NCBI RefSeq assembly: GCF_048323655.1
Contig: NZ_JBLUWW010000003.1
Location: forward strand, 744,001 to 808,000
DNA: 64,000 nt
DNA from: Salinimicrobium soli
Lineage (GTDB): Bacteria > Bacteroidota > Bacteroidia > Flavobacteriales > Flavobacteriaceae
Reading direction: 5' to 3'
The notes under the pieces were generated by a model. It did no database searches. It was given only the letters and a program-made list of their open reading frames with translations, and was not told the DNA's origin. The position numbers and the translations under genes are program-made. Shown here in pieces: positions 8,766 to 17,172 of the stretch (the stretch's first letter is position 1; every line of letters starts with the position of its first letter).

Positions 8766-9293
8766 TCATTTTTTTGTCAGTTTATTTACTCCAAGACAAG
8801 TATAGTCTTTATTCGGGAAAGAGACGTCAAAAGTCGTCTCTATCTGGGTGTCCGACTTTTTCTCAATGGTCCAACGGGCTTTTCCTCCCGGAACAAAATT
8901 TTCTATGATCTCCGATTCAAAGACCAGCTTTGTACCGTTAGATAAAGAGTCATTCAAAACATATTGATTAATGTACCCTTCGTTATTGAATTGCCGGTAT
9001 ACAATTAATTGCCTTCTCTTATCATAACTAATAAAGCCTTTATCAATATGATGTTCCCCTTCAGGGTTCTTTTCAGTTGGTTCAAACCGTGAATCATTTT
9101 GAACTTCGATGTATTTACCGTCCATAACGAGCTCAAAACTGGATTCGATTGTTGAGCTGTCATTGCCAAATCCGCTTCCCGTACCACTCCATTGCCCGAT
9201 TATAAAATTTATTTTGTCGAATTGGGTGGATTGACCAAAGGAGAGACCACAGTTTAAAATGAAGATGATAAGGATGAGAATTTTAGTTTTCAT
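8766..9293 (-). CDS. secreted heme-binding-barrel-like protein (DUF1579/THAP4 type)
   Basis: A 175-residue protein with signal peptide MKTKILILIIFILNCGLSFGQ. The mature domain begins FIIGQWSGTGSGFG, as in small beta-barrel domains of the DUF1579/THAP4-like nitrobindin group (IGxWxGxG motif near the N terminus). It continues with strands carrying YIEVQNDSRF, GFISYD and YRQFNNEGYINQY. Such barrels bind small hydrophobic ligands or heme; a heme-ligating His cannot be assigned with confidence. It is transcribed alone or with the 43-aa gene. The ATG at 9293 is the natural start, in front of the signal sequence. Confidence 0.65.
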   Translation of the reverse strand: MKTKILILIIFILNCGLSFGQSTQFDKINFIIGQWSGTGSGFGNDSSTIESSFELVMDGKYIEVQNDSRFEPTEKNPEGEHHIDKGFISYDKRRQLIVYRQFNNEGYINQYVLNDSLSNGTKLVFESEIIENFVPGGKARWTIEKKSDTQIETTFDVSFPNKDYTCLGVNKLTKK

Positions 9294-9359
9294 TTTAATA
9301 ACTATTAGATTGGTGAGGGAGACAGGAACTTGTCCGTTAAGTTATCTTTTTAAAGGTAG

Positions 9360-9378
9360 TCAAAAATGTCATTTTTGA
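9360..9378. repeat. dyad motif copy, perfect palindrome
   Basis: TCAAAAATGTCATTTTTGA is an exact palindrome around a single central T, lying between two minus-strand genes. It is the most symmetrical copy of the dyad that recurs in the window, and could also fold as a weak hairpin. Confidence 0.6.
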
Positions 9379-9408
9379 GAGGTATTCCGTAATTTGTGTT
9401 ATTCATTG

Positions 9409-10254
9409 TTAGGTACAGGGCTTATTTTTTGTAATGTGATTTTTAATTTGAACAGCTTGTCTTTTTAAGTCAGTAATTTCATAATGGTTAGTTCCTGGCT
9501 TATTTTCTAACGCCAGATTTTCCAGTTTTTGAATTAACTGATCTACTTCTTTATGTAGTTGTTTAAGTTGGACCTTTTGTTTTTCATACGTACTTTCCAA
9601 TAATTGCCTAGAGAAATTATTCATCTTGTTTAGTATGTCTAGAAATGGTACCATTTGAAGAAACGTTTTGTTTACGTTCAAACTGTCAATCATGTCATAT
9701 ACTTTACTTGGTTTTTTATCGTAATGAATTGATAGGTCTCTTTGAGTTTTTAATGGGATATTAGTCCTTGAATAATTCTCAAGCTTATCCGAAATTAGGT
9801 TAAAATCTTTTTCTAATTCTGGCATTGAATTTTTCACAATTGAACCTATTTCCTTTATCCAAAATGAGTTATTTCTATATTTTTTAATTTGGTCTCCTTT
9901 ATCATTGACGATTATGAAATTAAATATCTGTTTAAAACCCTCATTTAGAATAACAATGATTTGCCGTATATGAGTTTTTCTTTGGTAGGAATGTTTAGAA
10001 TGAAGAAATGCTCTTATGGCCGAAGCTAAATCCAAGTATATTAGTATTATTAGAAGTCTATATTCTAAATGACTTTCCAAATCTTCAAGCAATTTACTGC
10101 TAGGTCTTGTGTTTAAAATATTTTTTTTAGCTAGCGCAAATTCATTAATAAATTTTCTAGTATTATCTAATTCTTTAGAAACTTCTTCTAATGCGAGATC
10201 AGTTAAATTGATTAGTTCTTTTTTAGTTTCTTTTGTAATAGGTTTGTTCTTCAT
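9409..10254 (-). CDS. AT-rich orphan protein, largely helical
   Basis: A 281-residue cytoplasmic protein; ATG at 10254 is preferred over a GTG at 10275. It is mostly helical, with Lys, Glu, Leu and Ile at helical spacing. The C-terminal third (QKVQLKQLHKEVDQLIQKLE, then NLALENKPGTNHY) is a likely coiled coil. No known domain is recognised. Base composition is clearly richer in A+T than the genes on either side, which suggests horizontal acquisition. The gene stands alone between the heme-barrel and dipeptidase genes. It could be an orphan of a mobile or defence locus, but no partner is present. Confidence 0.55.
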   Translation of the reverse strand: MKNKPITKETKKELINLTDLALEEVSKELDNTRKFINEFALAKKNILNTRPSSKLLEDLESHLEYRLLIILIYLDLASAIRAFLHSKHSYQRKTHIRQIIVILNEGFKQIFNFIIVNDKGDQIKKYRNNSFWIKEIGSIVKNSMPELEKDFNLISDKLENYSRTNIPLKTQRDLSIHYDKKPSKVYDMIDSLNVNKTFLQMVPFLDILNKMNNFSRQLLESTYEKQKVQLKQLHKEVDQLIQKLENLALENKPGTNHYEITDLKRQAVQIKNHITKNKPCT

Positions 10255-10474
10255 TTGAAAATTCTGGCCTTGCACCTAACTCGTTTTACCCCAAGAATAC
10301 CTTTCTTTTATTAGTAATAATCAGGTGATACCACTAATCTCCCACAAGATACCAAAAGAAGCTGCTGCTGTAGGGGAGTTCGTACGCTAGTTTTCAACAG
10401 CTTCCGGTTGATAACCCCTTCCCTGCCCCGGGTTTGAAAAATTATTGCTACTTTGAGCTTTTAAACCTCGAATC

Positions 10475-11758
10475 ATGAAATTTTCAAGCTCTTTTTTGCT
10501 GCTGCTGTTCGCCGCTTTTTCGGCGCGGGCGCAGACTTCCGAAGAACAACTGCGGGAAAAAGCTCGCCGTATTCACGAGAAGGTGATCACCATTGACACC
10601 CATAACGATATCAACGTCAACAATTTCACCGCCCAAAAGAATTACACCCAGGATCTTGACACACAGGTGAACCTACCAAAAATGGAATCCGGCGGTATGG
10701 ATGTCACCTGGCTTATCGTGTATACCGGTCAGGAGGAACTAACTCCTGCAGGTTATAAAAAAGCTTACGAAAATGCCATTTCCAAGTTTGAAGCCATTCA
10801 CCGGCTTACCGGAGAGATTGCTCCGGAGGAGATAGGACTCGCTACCACTTCACAGGAAGTACGTGACCTGGTGGCTGAGGGGAAAATGGTAGCCATGATA
10901 GGCGTGGAAAACGGCTATCCCATTGGTACCGACATCAAAAATGTCAAAAAGTTCTATGATCTTGGCGCCCGCTATATGTCGCTTTCCCACAACGGGCACA
11001 GCCAGCTTTGTGATTCCAATACGGGAGAAGCTGACGGCAAATGGCTGCACAATGGATTGAGTCCGCTGGGCCGGAAAGTCGTCATGGAAATGAACCGGCT
11101 GGGAATGATGATCGATGTGTCACATCCTTCCAAAGAGTCTATGCGGCAAATGATCGAACTGTCAAAGGCGCCGCTTATCGCCTCCCACTCCTCTGCCCGC
11201 GCCCTGTGCAATCACAGCCGCAACCTTGATGATGAACAGCTGCAATGGTTAAAAGAGAATGGTGGCGTGGTGCAAACCGTAGCCTTCCGTTCTTACCTTA
11301 GCACTGAAAAGCACAATGCCTACAATGCCGCGGCAGACCAGGTGATAGCCGAAGTAGGTGAAAAAATAGGATTTAAGAAAAGAAAGTGGGAAGAGCTGAA
11401 AGAGCTGGACGATGAGGCACGCGAAGCCTATTCCGAGAAATACCGGAAGGTGCGTAAACTGGCACAGCCCAAGCTACAGAAGCTGAAGGAAAAAGTACCG
11501 CCGGTAGATGTTTCAGATTTTGTGGACCATATTGATTACCTGGTAGAAAAAATTGGAATTGACCATGTGGGCATCAGCTCCGACTTTGATGGCGGCGGTG
11601 GTGTGGAAGGTTATAATGATGCTTCGGAAGCCTTTAATGTGACGCTGGAACTGGTGCGAAGAGGATATACCGAAGACGAGATCGCCAAACTGTGGGGTGA
11701 GAACCTGTTGCGCGTACTGGACGAGGTGCAGGCGGTGGCCCGCGATCTTCAGGGATAG
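10475..11758 (+). CDS. membrane dipeptidase, peptidase family M19 (renal dipeptidase-like)
   Basis: A 427-residue zinc dipeptidase with signal peptide (MKFSSSFLLLLFAAFSARAQ), so exported. Metal-ligand motifs of M19 are visible: THND (H43, D45) near the start, IGVENGYP (Glu bridging the metals), IDVSHPS and IASHSSARALCNHSRNL (His ligands), and GISSDFDGGGG at the end. The family cleaves dipeptides, including those with a D-residue, often from wall turnover. Between the two halves lies an extra charged, Lys/Glu-rich insertion (about 290-350). It ends just before a bidirectional terminator. A firm family call. Confidence 0.9.
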   Translation: MKFSSSFLLLLFAAFSARAQTSEEQLREKARRIHEKVITIDTHNDINVNNFTAQKNYTQDLDTQVNLPKMESGGMDVTWLIVYTGQEELTPAGYKKAYENAISKFEAIHRLTGEIAPEEIGLATTSQEVRDLVAEGKMVAMIGVENGYPIGTDIKNVKKFYDLGARYMSLSHNGHSQLCDSNTGEADGKWLHNGLSPLGRKVVMEMNRLGMMIDVSHPSKESMRQMIELSKAPLIASHSSARALCNHSRNLDDEQLQWLKENGGVVQTVAFRSYLSTEKHNAYNAAADQVIAEVGEKIGFKKRKWEELKELDDEAREAYSEKYRKVRKLAQPKLQKLKEKVPPVDVSDFVDHIDYLVEKIGIDHVGISSDFDGGGGVEGYNDASEAFNVTLELVRRGYTEDEIAKLWGENLLRVLDEVQAVARDLQG

Positions 11759-11777
11759 AAAAATGAGTACAAAAGAG

Positions 11778-11804
11778 AAAGGCTCCGCAAGGGAGCCTTT
11801 TTTT
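11778..11804. terminator. bidirectional rho-independent terminator
   Basis: Stem AAAGGCTCC (11778-11786) / GGAGCCTTT (11792-11800) with loop GCAAG and a T run after it. On the other strand an A-rich side also gives U-rich RNA. It serves the dipeptidase and the convergent lipoprotein gene at 11810. Confidence 0.85.
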
Positions 11805-11809
11805 ATATT

Positions 11810-12223
11810 CTAGTTCCCGACATCTGGCCGGAAACCATCAGAAGTAACACCTATGAGCCCAGCAGCGCCTACCAGTGGTACGCCAAAGGAGACGACATTG
11901 GACATTTGCCTGTTCTTCAGATATACCGCAAGGATCTCATCTTCCTCAAAAGGGAATCTCAGGTTGCGGCCATCTTCTGTATGCGGCCTGTTGAGCAGCA
12001 TTTTGGCAGTATCGGAATCCTTGCCGGCCACTCCTACTATCTTTCCGTTCTCCCTTTGCAGTTTTTTGAATTCATAGAATACATTGTCTGAAGTCACAAT
12101 TCGTACCCGGTTATCAGATTCCACAGCCTCATCTACACTTGCTGTACCAGAGTGGTAGACGTTACAGCCGGAGATCAATAAAATGAGGATTCCTGTTACG
12201 AGTGTGTTGGTAAAATTTTTCAT
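11810..12223 (-). CDS. lipoprotein, paralogue of the gene at 12474
   Basis: A 137-residue lipoprotein with signal ending LLISGC (Cys20). After the lipidated Cys comes NVYHSGTASVDEAVESDNRV, closely matching the protein at 12474-12896. Shared parts are a VxIVTxDNVFYEFKxLQR core, a G-x-DxDTA segment and ExxxVYLKNxxxSN near the end, then a glycine-rich hydrophobic tail. Function unknown; a cell-envelope role is likely. Same-strand paralogues about 250 bp apart point to tandem duplication. The C-terminal hydrophobic tail could be an extra membrane contact. Confidence 0.75.
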   Translation of the reverse strand: MKNFTNTLVTGILILLISGCNVYHSGTASVDEAVESDNRVRIVTSDNVFYEFKKLQRENGKIVGVAGKDSDTAKMLLNRPHTEDGRNLRFPFEEDEILAVYLKNRQMSNVVSFGVPLVGAAGLIGVTSDGFRPDVGN

Positions 12224-12473
12224 AGCACATTATTTTTAAGTTAGTACTCAATAGGATAAAATGTCTCAAACAGGGGAAAGGCGGACATACCGCCGGGTCA
12301 AAAAAAGGAGGCTTCGAAGGAGATTTTAAAAAGGAGTAGACGTGTCCTTTTGCTTTACGAATAGTTAAGTTATAAACAAATTATGACTGGTTCTCTATTT
12401 AGGAGGAATTTATTTACAACAAATTAGCTGCTCACGAGAGCTTTTTCGGGTTGTAACCAGCCGCTTTTTACCA

Positions 12474-12896
12474 TTAATACCCGGAAACCGGAACTGAACT
12501 TGCCGCTACAATGACCAATGCTCCTCCCACCAATACAGCAGGGATTCCGTAACTGAGCAAATTAGACTTTGACTTGTTACGCAGATAGACAGATTCGATC
12601 CTGTTCTCGTCCAGAGGGATCATCACGTTTTTGCCATCAAAGATCTGTTCGTAACCTTTGAGCTTTCCGGCAGTGTCTGAGCCGGGCTTTGTAACTCCCA
12701 ATAACTGGTCATCCTTTCTTTGTAATCTCTTAAACTCGTAGAAGACATTGTCTGTGGTCACGATCTTTACCCGTTCCTGTGCCTGTACGGCCTCCTCCAC
12801 GCTTACGGCACTCTTGTGGTACACATTGCACGCCTGTAGCACGAACAACGCCATAAGGAGCAGGAGAATGGCCGGTACGCTTATCCTGTTCTTCAT
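12474..12896 (-). CDS. lipoprotein, paralogue of the gene at 11810
   Basis: A 140-residue lipoprotein (ATG 12896; a GTG just upstream is less likely). The signal ends VLQAC, then NVYHKSAVSVEEAVQAQERV. The body shares the VKIVTTDNVFYEFKRLQR core with the neighbour, and the end has a glycine/valine-rich segment (GIPAVLVGGALVIVAASS) that could enter a membrane. Function unknown. The region between the two genes (12224-12473) shows no other gene, only a low-GC spacer with short runs of A. Confidence 0.75.
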   Translation of the reverse strand: MKNRISVPAILLLLMALFVLQACNVYHKSAVSVEEAVQAQERVKIVTTDNVFYEFKRLQRKDDQLLGVTKPGSDTAGKLKGYEQIFDGKNVMIPLDENRIESVYLRNKSKSNLLSYGIPAVLVGGALVIVAASSVPVSGY

Positions 12897-13073
12897 CACT
12901 TAAAATTTTACTTCGGAAAAATGCTATTATAAAGGGAGCATCCGGGAATTACCCTGGTTCGTCTAAAAGGGACTGTTAAAGATAACTAATTTTTATTAAA
13001 TGACTGAAATGCAAATGATTGAACAACTGCATCTTCAGCAGAGGTTCAGGTGTAAAGGTTTCAAAAATGGGAT

Positions 13074-13784
13074 TTATGGTTTGTCTTTCCGTACCTTTTT
13101 GTCCCACCATACAAAGGCGATGAACAATACCAGGCTAATAACAGATGTCCAGATGAGTCCGGTTTTGAGGCGCTCGTAGTTTCCGCCGAGATAGGCGATA
13201 AAAATGATGAGTGGGGAGATCCCTATCATGGTAGCACCAATGAACTTCCAATAACCCATTTTAAGGATACCGCCAACAAAGCTGATGGCGTCATTGGAGA
13301 GAAACGGACTTAGCCGCACCACGATCACGGTCCAGAATCCATAATCATCAATGAAAGACGCGATCTTCTTTTCAGTTTTCTTACCAATGAGCTTTTCAAC
13401 CACTACCGGCGCCAAATAACGACCAATCAGGTATCCAATAGTAGAACCTATGAAAATGGCTGCGAAGAGAATAAGACTGCCCCAGATGGGCCCGTAGGCT
13501 ACAATAGCGACCACCATGAGTACCGGCGTGGGCACCACCAGCAGGAACATTTGCAGGATCATGGTAAGCACGATCACCACGGGTCCAAACCAGCCAAACT
13601 GCCCCACCCATTCGTGAACCCGTTGCTCGTTACCGCTGGTGAGCACACTCCAGGCAGTGTCCATGAAATGCTGTACCTGCGGAATGAAAAAATAACTCAG
13701 CACCAGGGCGGCAACAATTCCCAGGGAAGTATATAACGGAGTTTTGCTTTTGGTTACGGAAGTAGCTTCTGACGGCTCAGGCAT
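13074..13784 (-). CDS. TVP38/TMEM64-family (VTT domain) membrane protein
   Basis: A 236-residue polytopic membrane protein of the VTT/SNARE-associated family (DedA-related TVP38/TMEM64). Five or six hydrophobic segments are visible: about residues 18-34, 66-88, 90-120, 150-175 and 190-230. Family hallmarks are GSTIGYLIGRYLA (113-125) and RLSPFLSNDAISFVGGI (157-173), with polar residues inside the membrane. These proteins are linked to lipid scrambling or undecaprenyl-phosphate recycling. It starts 4 bp downstream of the SdiA-regulated-type gene stop, so they share a transcript. Confidence 0.85.
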   Translation of the reverse strand: MPEPSEATSVTKSKTPLYTSLGIVAALVLSYFFIPQVQHFMDTAWSVLTSGNEQRVHEWVGQFGWFGPVVIVLTMILQMFLLVVPTPVLMVVAIVAYGPIWGSLILFAAIFIGSTIGYLIGRYLAPVVVEKLIGKKTEKKIASFIDDYGFWTVIVVRLSPFLSNDAISFVGGILKMGYWKFIGATMIGISPLIIFIAYLGGNYERLKTGLIWTSVISLVLFIAFVWWDKKVRKDKP

Positions 13785-13788
13785 AGGA

Positions 13789-14646
13789 TCATTGGTTTAT
13801 CCGCACCCGGTGTATCGTACCGGGATTTCCTTCGTTGGAGATGAACATTTCACCCTGACTATCGAAGGATATGCCTTCAGGCTGCGGAAAATCAGTTGTG
13901 TTAAGGTTGTATAATTTAATTGTTTTTCCGGAAGAATTGACGAACAACAGGCGAGGATCTTCGGCGTCAAGCAGTACCAAATTTCCTGTTTTCGGGTCGC
14001 GGTTGAGTTCTGAAGGGAAAAAACGCTCCTCTACATCCTTATCTTCATAATTCTCAAAACCTTCTCCTTCAAAAGTGAGCTTTACAACAGGACCTTCCTC
14101 CAGTTCCTTCCGCTGAAGGTCAAAGGCATAGATACCTTTGTAATTATCTGAATGCAGGTCTTCAGACTTTAAAGCCAGTAACAGCCGATTCTTTCCGCGG
14201 TCAAAATAGAGACCTTCCACGTTCTCCTCCCCGCTCAGATCAGTACTGTATTCCTCGAACTGGGGCTCCTCGTCAAGAAAATTCCTGATCTCGTGAATCC
14301 TGCCGTTGCTTTCTACCACATAGGCCGTAGAGCCATTGAGGGCAATACCTTCAAAATCTCCTTTGCCTTCAAAATTGATTTCCTTTTCGATCTTAGAATT
14401 GCGAAGATTAAAAATGTAGATCACACCCTTTTCGTCCTGCACACATGCGATGCGCTCGTCATCCAAAAATGCAATTCCCGAGACCTCCTTAAGTTGGGCA
14501 GGCAATCTCCAGGTTCTCAAAATTTCGACTTCTTCGGAAGGTTCCCGAGAGTAATCTTTTTTGACATACTCATAAAGCCCTACCAGGATGGCAATGAAGA
14601 CCAAAAGGCCGGTGGTGATCAAAGTAACTGTCTTATTTACCCCCAT
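13789..14646 (-). CDS. membrane-anchored SdiA-regulated-type beta-propeller protein
   Basis: A 285-residue protein from ATG 14646; the open frame extends to a GTG at 14685 but the extra residues look random. The N terminus has a membrane anchor (VTLITTGLLVFIAILVGLYE) and the rest is a beta-propeller-like domain: VSGIAFLDDERIACVQDEKG, GDFEGIALNGSTAYVVESNG, LLLALKSEDL and PEGISFDSQGEMFISNEGN. This matches the SdiA-regulated family (PF06977), whose role is poorly known. The ECVQ-like and EGI repeats resemble SMP/phytase-like propellers. Co-transcribed with the VTT gene 4 bp downstream. Confidence 0.75.
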   Translation of the reverse strand: MGVNKTVTLITTGLLVFIAILVGLYEYVKKDYSREPSEEVEILRTWRLPAQLKEVSGIAFLDDERIACVQDEKGVIYIFNLRNSKIEKEINFEGKGDFEGIALNGSTAYVVESNGRIHEIRNFLDEEPQFEEYSTDLSGEENVEGLYFDRGKNRLLLALKSEDLHSDNYKGIYAFDLQRKELEEGPVVKLTFEGEGFENYEDKDVEERFFPSELNRDPKTGNLVLLDAEDPRLLFVNSSGKTIKLYNLNTTDFPQPEGISFDSQGEMFISNEGNPGTIHRVRINQ

Positions 14647-14827
14647 AGCTCCAAGATAAGAAAACTCTTTGCCCTTCCCTGTCACTTTAAATTTTCCTTA
14701 TCAAATATTAGTAATTCTTTAAAGCATTTGCTGCTGCTTCACATTTCGGCACAATGTTTTCATAAGATTTTGTGGCTGACAAACGATTTGCGAAATGTGG
14801 TCGTTAGGCTATAGAGAAATAATTGCT

Positions 14828-17110
14828 ATGAAAATGAAAAAAGTGAGGCTCCGCCCCCTATTAAAGTGGGGCGCAGCTTCTTTTTTAGGGCTATTACTAA
14901 TTTGCGGACTTTTTTACCTGAGTATCTATTGGGGATTCTGGGGAAAAATTCCACAGTCGGCCGAGTTACAGAATTTAAAACAAAGTGAGGCCACCGAAGT
15001 TTTTTCTTCGGAAGGAGAACTCATTGGAAAATATTACATTTTTGACCGGCAGCCGGTACTTTTCGAAGAACTGCCACAACATCTCATCGATGCTTTGATC
15101 GCTACCGAAGACGTTCGATTCCATGATCATGAGGGTATTGACAGCCGAAGCCTGCTTCGCGTATTCATTAAGACCATTCTTTTACAGGACCGTTCTTCGG
15201 GCGGGGGAAGTACCATTACCCTGCAGCTGGCAAAGAATCTTTACGGAAGGGATGATTACGGCCACCTGAGCATTGTAGTCAACAAACTGCGGGAATCAAT
15301 TATTGCCCGTCGCCTGGAAGATATCTATTCAAAAGAAGAGATCCTGGGACTGTATTTCAACACTGTTCCTTTTAGTGATAACACCTACGGAATAGAGAGT
15401 GCCGCGAGGAAATTCTTTGATACCCCTGCTTCAGAACTTAACCTGGAACAGGCGGCAACGCTGGTGGGAACCTTAAAAGCTTCTCATTACTACAATCCCA
15501 GACTATACCCCGATCGTAGCCGGGAAAGACGGAATGTGGTTCTGCAACAAATGAAGAAGTACGGATACCTCACTCCACAAGATTTTGCAAAAGCCAAAAA
15601 ACAGCCGCTGGAACTCGATTATCAGCTCTTCGGAAACAACAATGGCGTAGCGCCTTATTTCCGTTCACAGGTCAAGAAAGATGTCATGGCCGTGTTGGAT
15701 ACCCTGAAAAATTCCGAAGGAGAACCTTATAACATCTACCGCGACGGTCTGCAGGTCTTTACTACGCTGGATTATGATATGCAGCTGCTGGCCGAGCAGG
15801 CAGTAAAAGAACATATGAGCGAACTGCAGAAGCATTATGAACGTGCTTATGGAAACAGGGCTCCCTGGAAACAGCAGGGCTTTGTAAACAAAGTACTACA
15901 GGAAAGCGACGTTTATAAAAAACTGGCAGCCGCAGGCCTTAAAAAAGAGGAAATTCTGGATTCCCTAAACCGGAAAAAAGATATGGAGCTATTCGACTGG
16001 GAGGGAAATAAGATCACTTCTGCCAGCATAGCCGATAGCCTGCAGCATTATATGAAATTCCTGAACATTGGAATGATCAACCTGGAACCTTCTACGGGAG
16101 AAGTGAAGTCATGGGTTGGAGGTATCAATCATGAATATTTTCAATATGACCACGTTTCTCAAAGTCGGAGACAGATAGGATCTACCTTTAAACCTGTGGT
16201 GTATACCGCTGCGGTAGAAGCCGGAATTGATCCCTGCACCTATTTCTCGGTGCGCGAAGTTACCTATGACGGCGGCTGGACCCCAAAAAATTCAGGGCCA
16301 GAAGAAGATCCATACATGAACTATCCAATGATGACAGCGCTTAGTCATTCTATCAATACCATTGCTGTAAAAGTATTGTTTACGGTAGGATTGCAGAATG
16401 TGCTGGAACAGGCAGAAGAAATGGGATTCCCAAAGCTGCCGCCCTACCCTTCCATTGCGCTTGGTACTGCGGAAATGAGTGCGGCAGAACTGGCAGGTTC
16501 GTATGCCAGCTTCGCCAACAAAGGACACGCGGTTAAGCCATTTTACATCACCCGAATCAAAGACAAGTACGGAAATACTCTGGCTGAGTTTGAGCCTGAA
16601 GTAGCTGAAAAAGCTGCTTTTTCGAAAACGACTAACCAGGTGATGATCGAAATGATGAAGGCCACTGTTAATGATGGAACGGCAGCCAGGTTACGTCATA
16701 AATACGGATTATCCAATGACATAGCCGGTAAGACCGGAACCACACAGGATAATAAAGATGGCTGGTTTGTGGGGATCACTCCTAACCTGGTTTCCGTGAC
16801 CTGGGCAGGTACCGATGATCACCGAATAGGTTTTCCTTCCACCGCTATTGGTCAGGGTGCCAATTCGGCTTTGCCGGCCTTTGCATTGCTAATGAAAAAG
16901 ATGAATGCAGACCCTGCCTTTGAAGGAATTACAGCGGCACGTTTTGAAAACCCGTCACCTGAAGTGCAAATGATGCTAAACTGTGAGCCGGAGAAAAGAG
17001 ACAACTTCTTTGAACGCTTGTTCACACGTGCCGATAAACCAAAGAAAAAGGAAGATCGAAAAGGCCTTTTTTCCAAGATCAAAGGCTTGTTTGGCAAAAA
17101 CGGAAAGTAA
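14828..17110 (+). CDS. bifunctional penicillin-binding protein 1A-type (GT51 + transpeptidase)
   Basis: A 760-residue class A penicillin-binding protein (ATG 14828; an alternative ATG at 14795 adds 11 residues). One N-terminal membrane segment (about residues 15-38) is followed by a GT51 glycosyltransferase with EDVRFHDHEGID (the catalytic Glu signature) and a GGGSTITLQLAKNL helix. The transpeptidase domain has GSTFKP (catalytic Ser at codon 16181, about residue 452), SHSINT (SxN) and AGKTGTTQ (KTG near 16730). It polymerises and cross-links peptidoglycan in the periplasm. The C-terminal tail is basic and Lys-rich. All catalytic motifs are intact. Confidence 0.93.
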   Translation: MKMKKVRLRPLLKWGAASFLGLLLICGLFYLSIYWGFWGKIPQSAELQNLKQSEATEVFSSEGELIGKYYIFDRQPVLFEELPQHLIDALIATEDVRFHDHEGIDSRSLLRVFIKTILLQDRSSGGGSTITLQLAKNLYGRDDYGHLSIVVNKLRESIIARRLEDIYSKEEILGLYFNTVPFSDNTYGIESAARKFFDTPASELNLEQAATLVGTLKASHYYNPRLYPDRSRERRNVVLQQMKKYGYLTPQDFAKAKKQPLELDYQLFGNNNGVAPYFRSQVKKDVMAVLDTLKNSEGEPYNIYRDGLQVFTTLDYDMQLLAEQAVKEHMSELQKHYERAYGNRAPWKQQGFVNKVLQESDVYKKLAAAGLKKEEILDSLNRKKDMELFDWEGNKITSASIADSLQHYMKFLNIGMINLEPSTGEVKSWVGGINHEYFQYDHVSQSRRQIGSTFKPVVYTAAVEAGIDPCTYFSVREVTYDGGWTPKNSGPEEDPYMNYPMMTALSHSINTIAVKVLFTVGLQNVLEQAEEMGFPKLPPYPSIALGTAEMSAAELAGSYASFANKGHAVKPFYITRIKDKYGNTLAEFEPEVAEKAAFSKTTNQVMIEMMKATVNDGTAARLRHKYGLSNDIAGKTGTTQDNKDGWFVGITPNLVSVTWAGTDDHRIGFPSTAIGQGANSALPAFALLMKKMNADPAFEGITAARFENPSPEVQMMLNCEPEKRDNFFERLFTRADKPKKKEDRKGLFSKIKGLFGKNGK

Positions 17111-17172
17111 GGCTAAACTAAAGCTTCCGTAAAGGAAGCTTCGTCACCCTCACCAGTGAAAAATGGTATTTT

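Noticed and set aside
10380..10425. imperfect inverted repeat GAAGCTGCTG / CAACAGCTTC
   Set aside because: One mismatch and a long loop; no T run and no obvious regulatory position. Could be a hairpin but not supported.
17121..17141. hairpin AAGCTTCC/GGAAGCTT after the penicillin-binding protein gene
   Set aside because: Real stem, but without a T run on either strand, so not called as a terminator.
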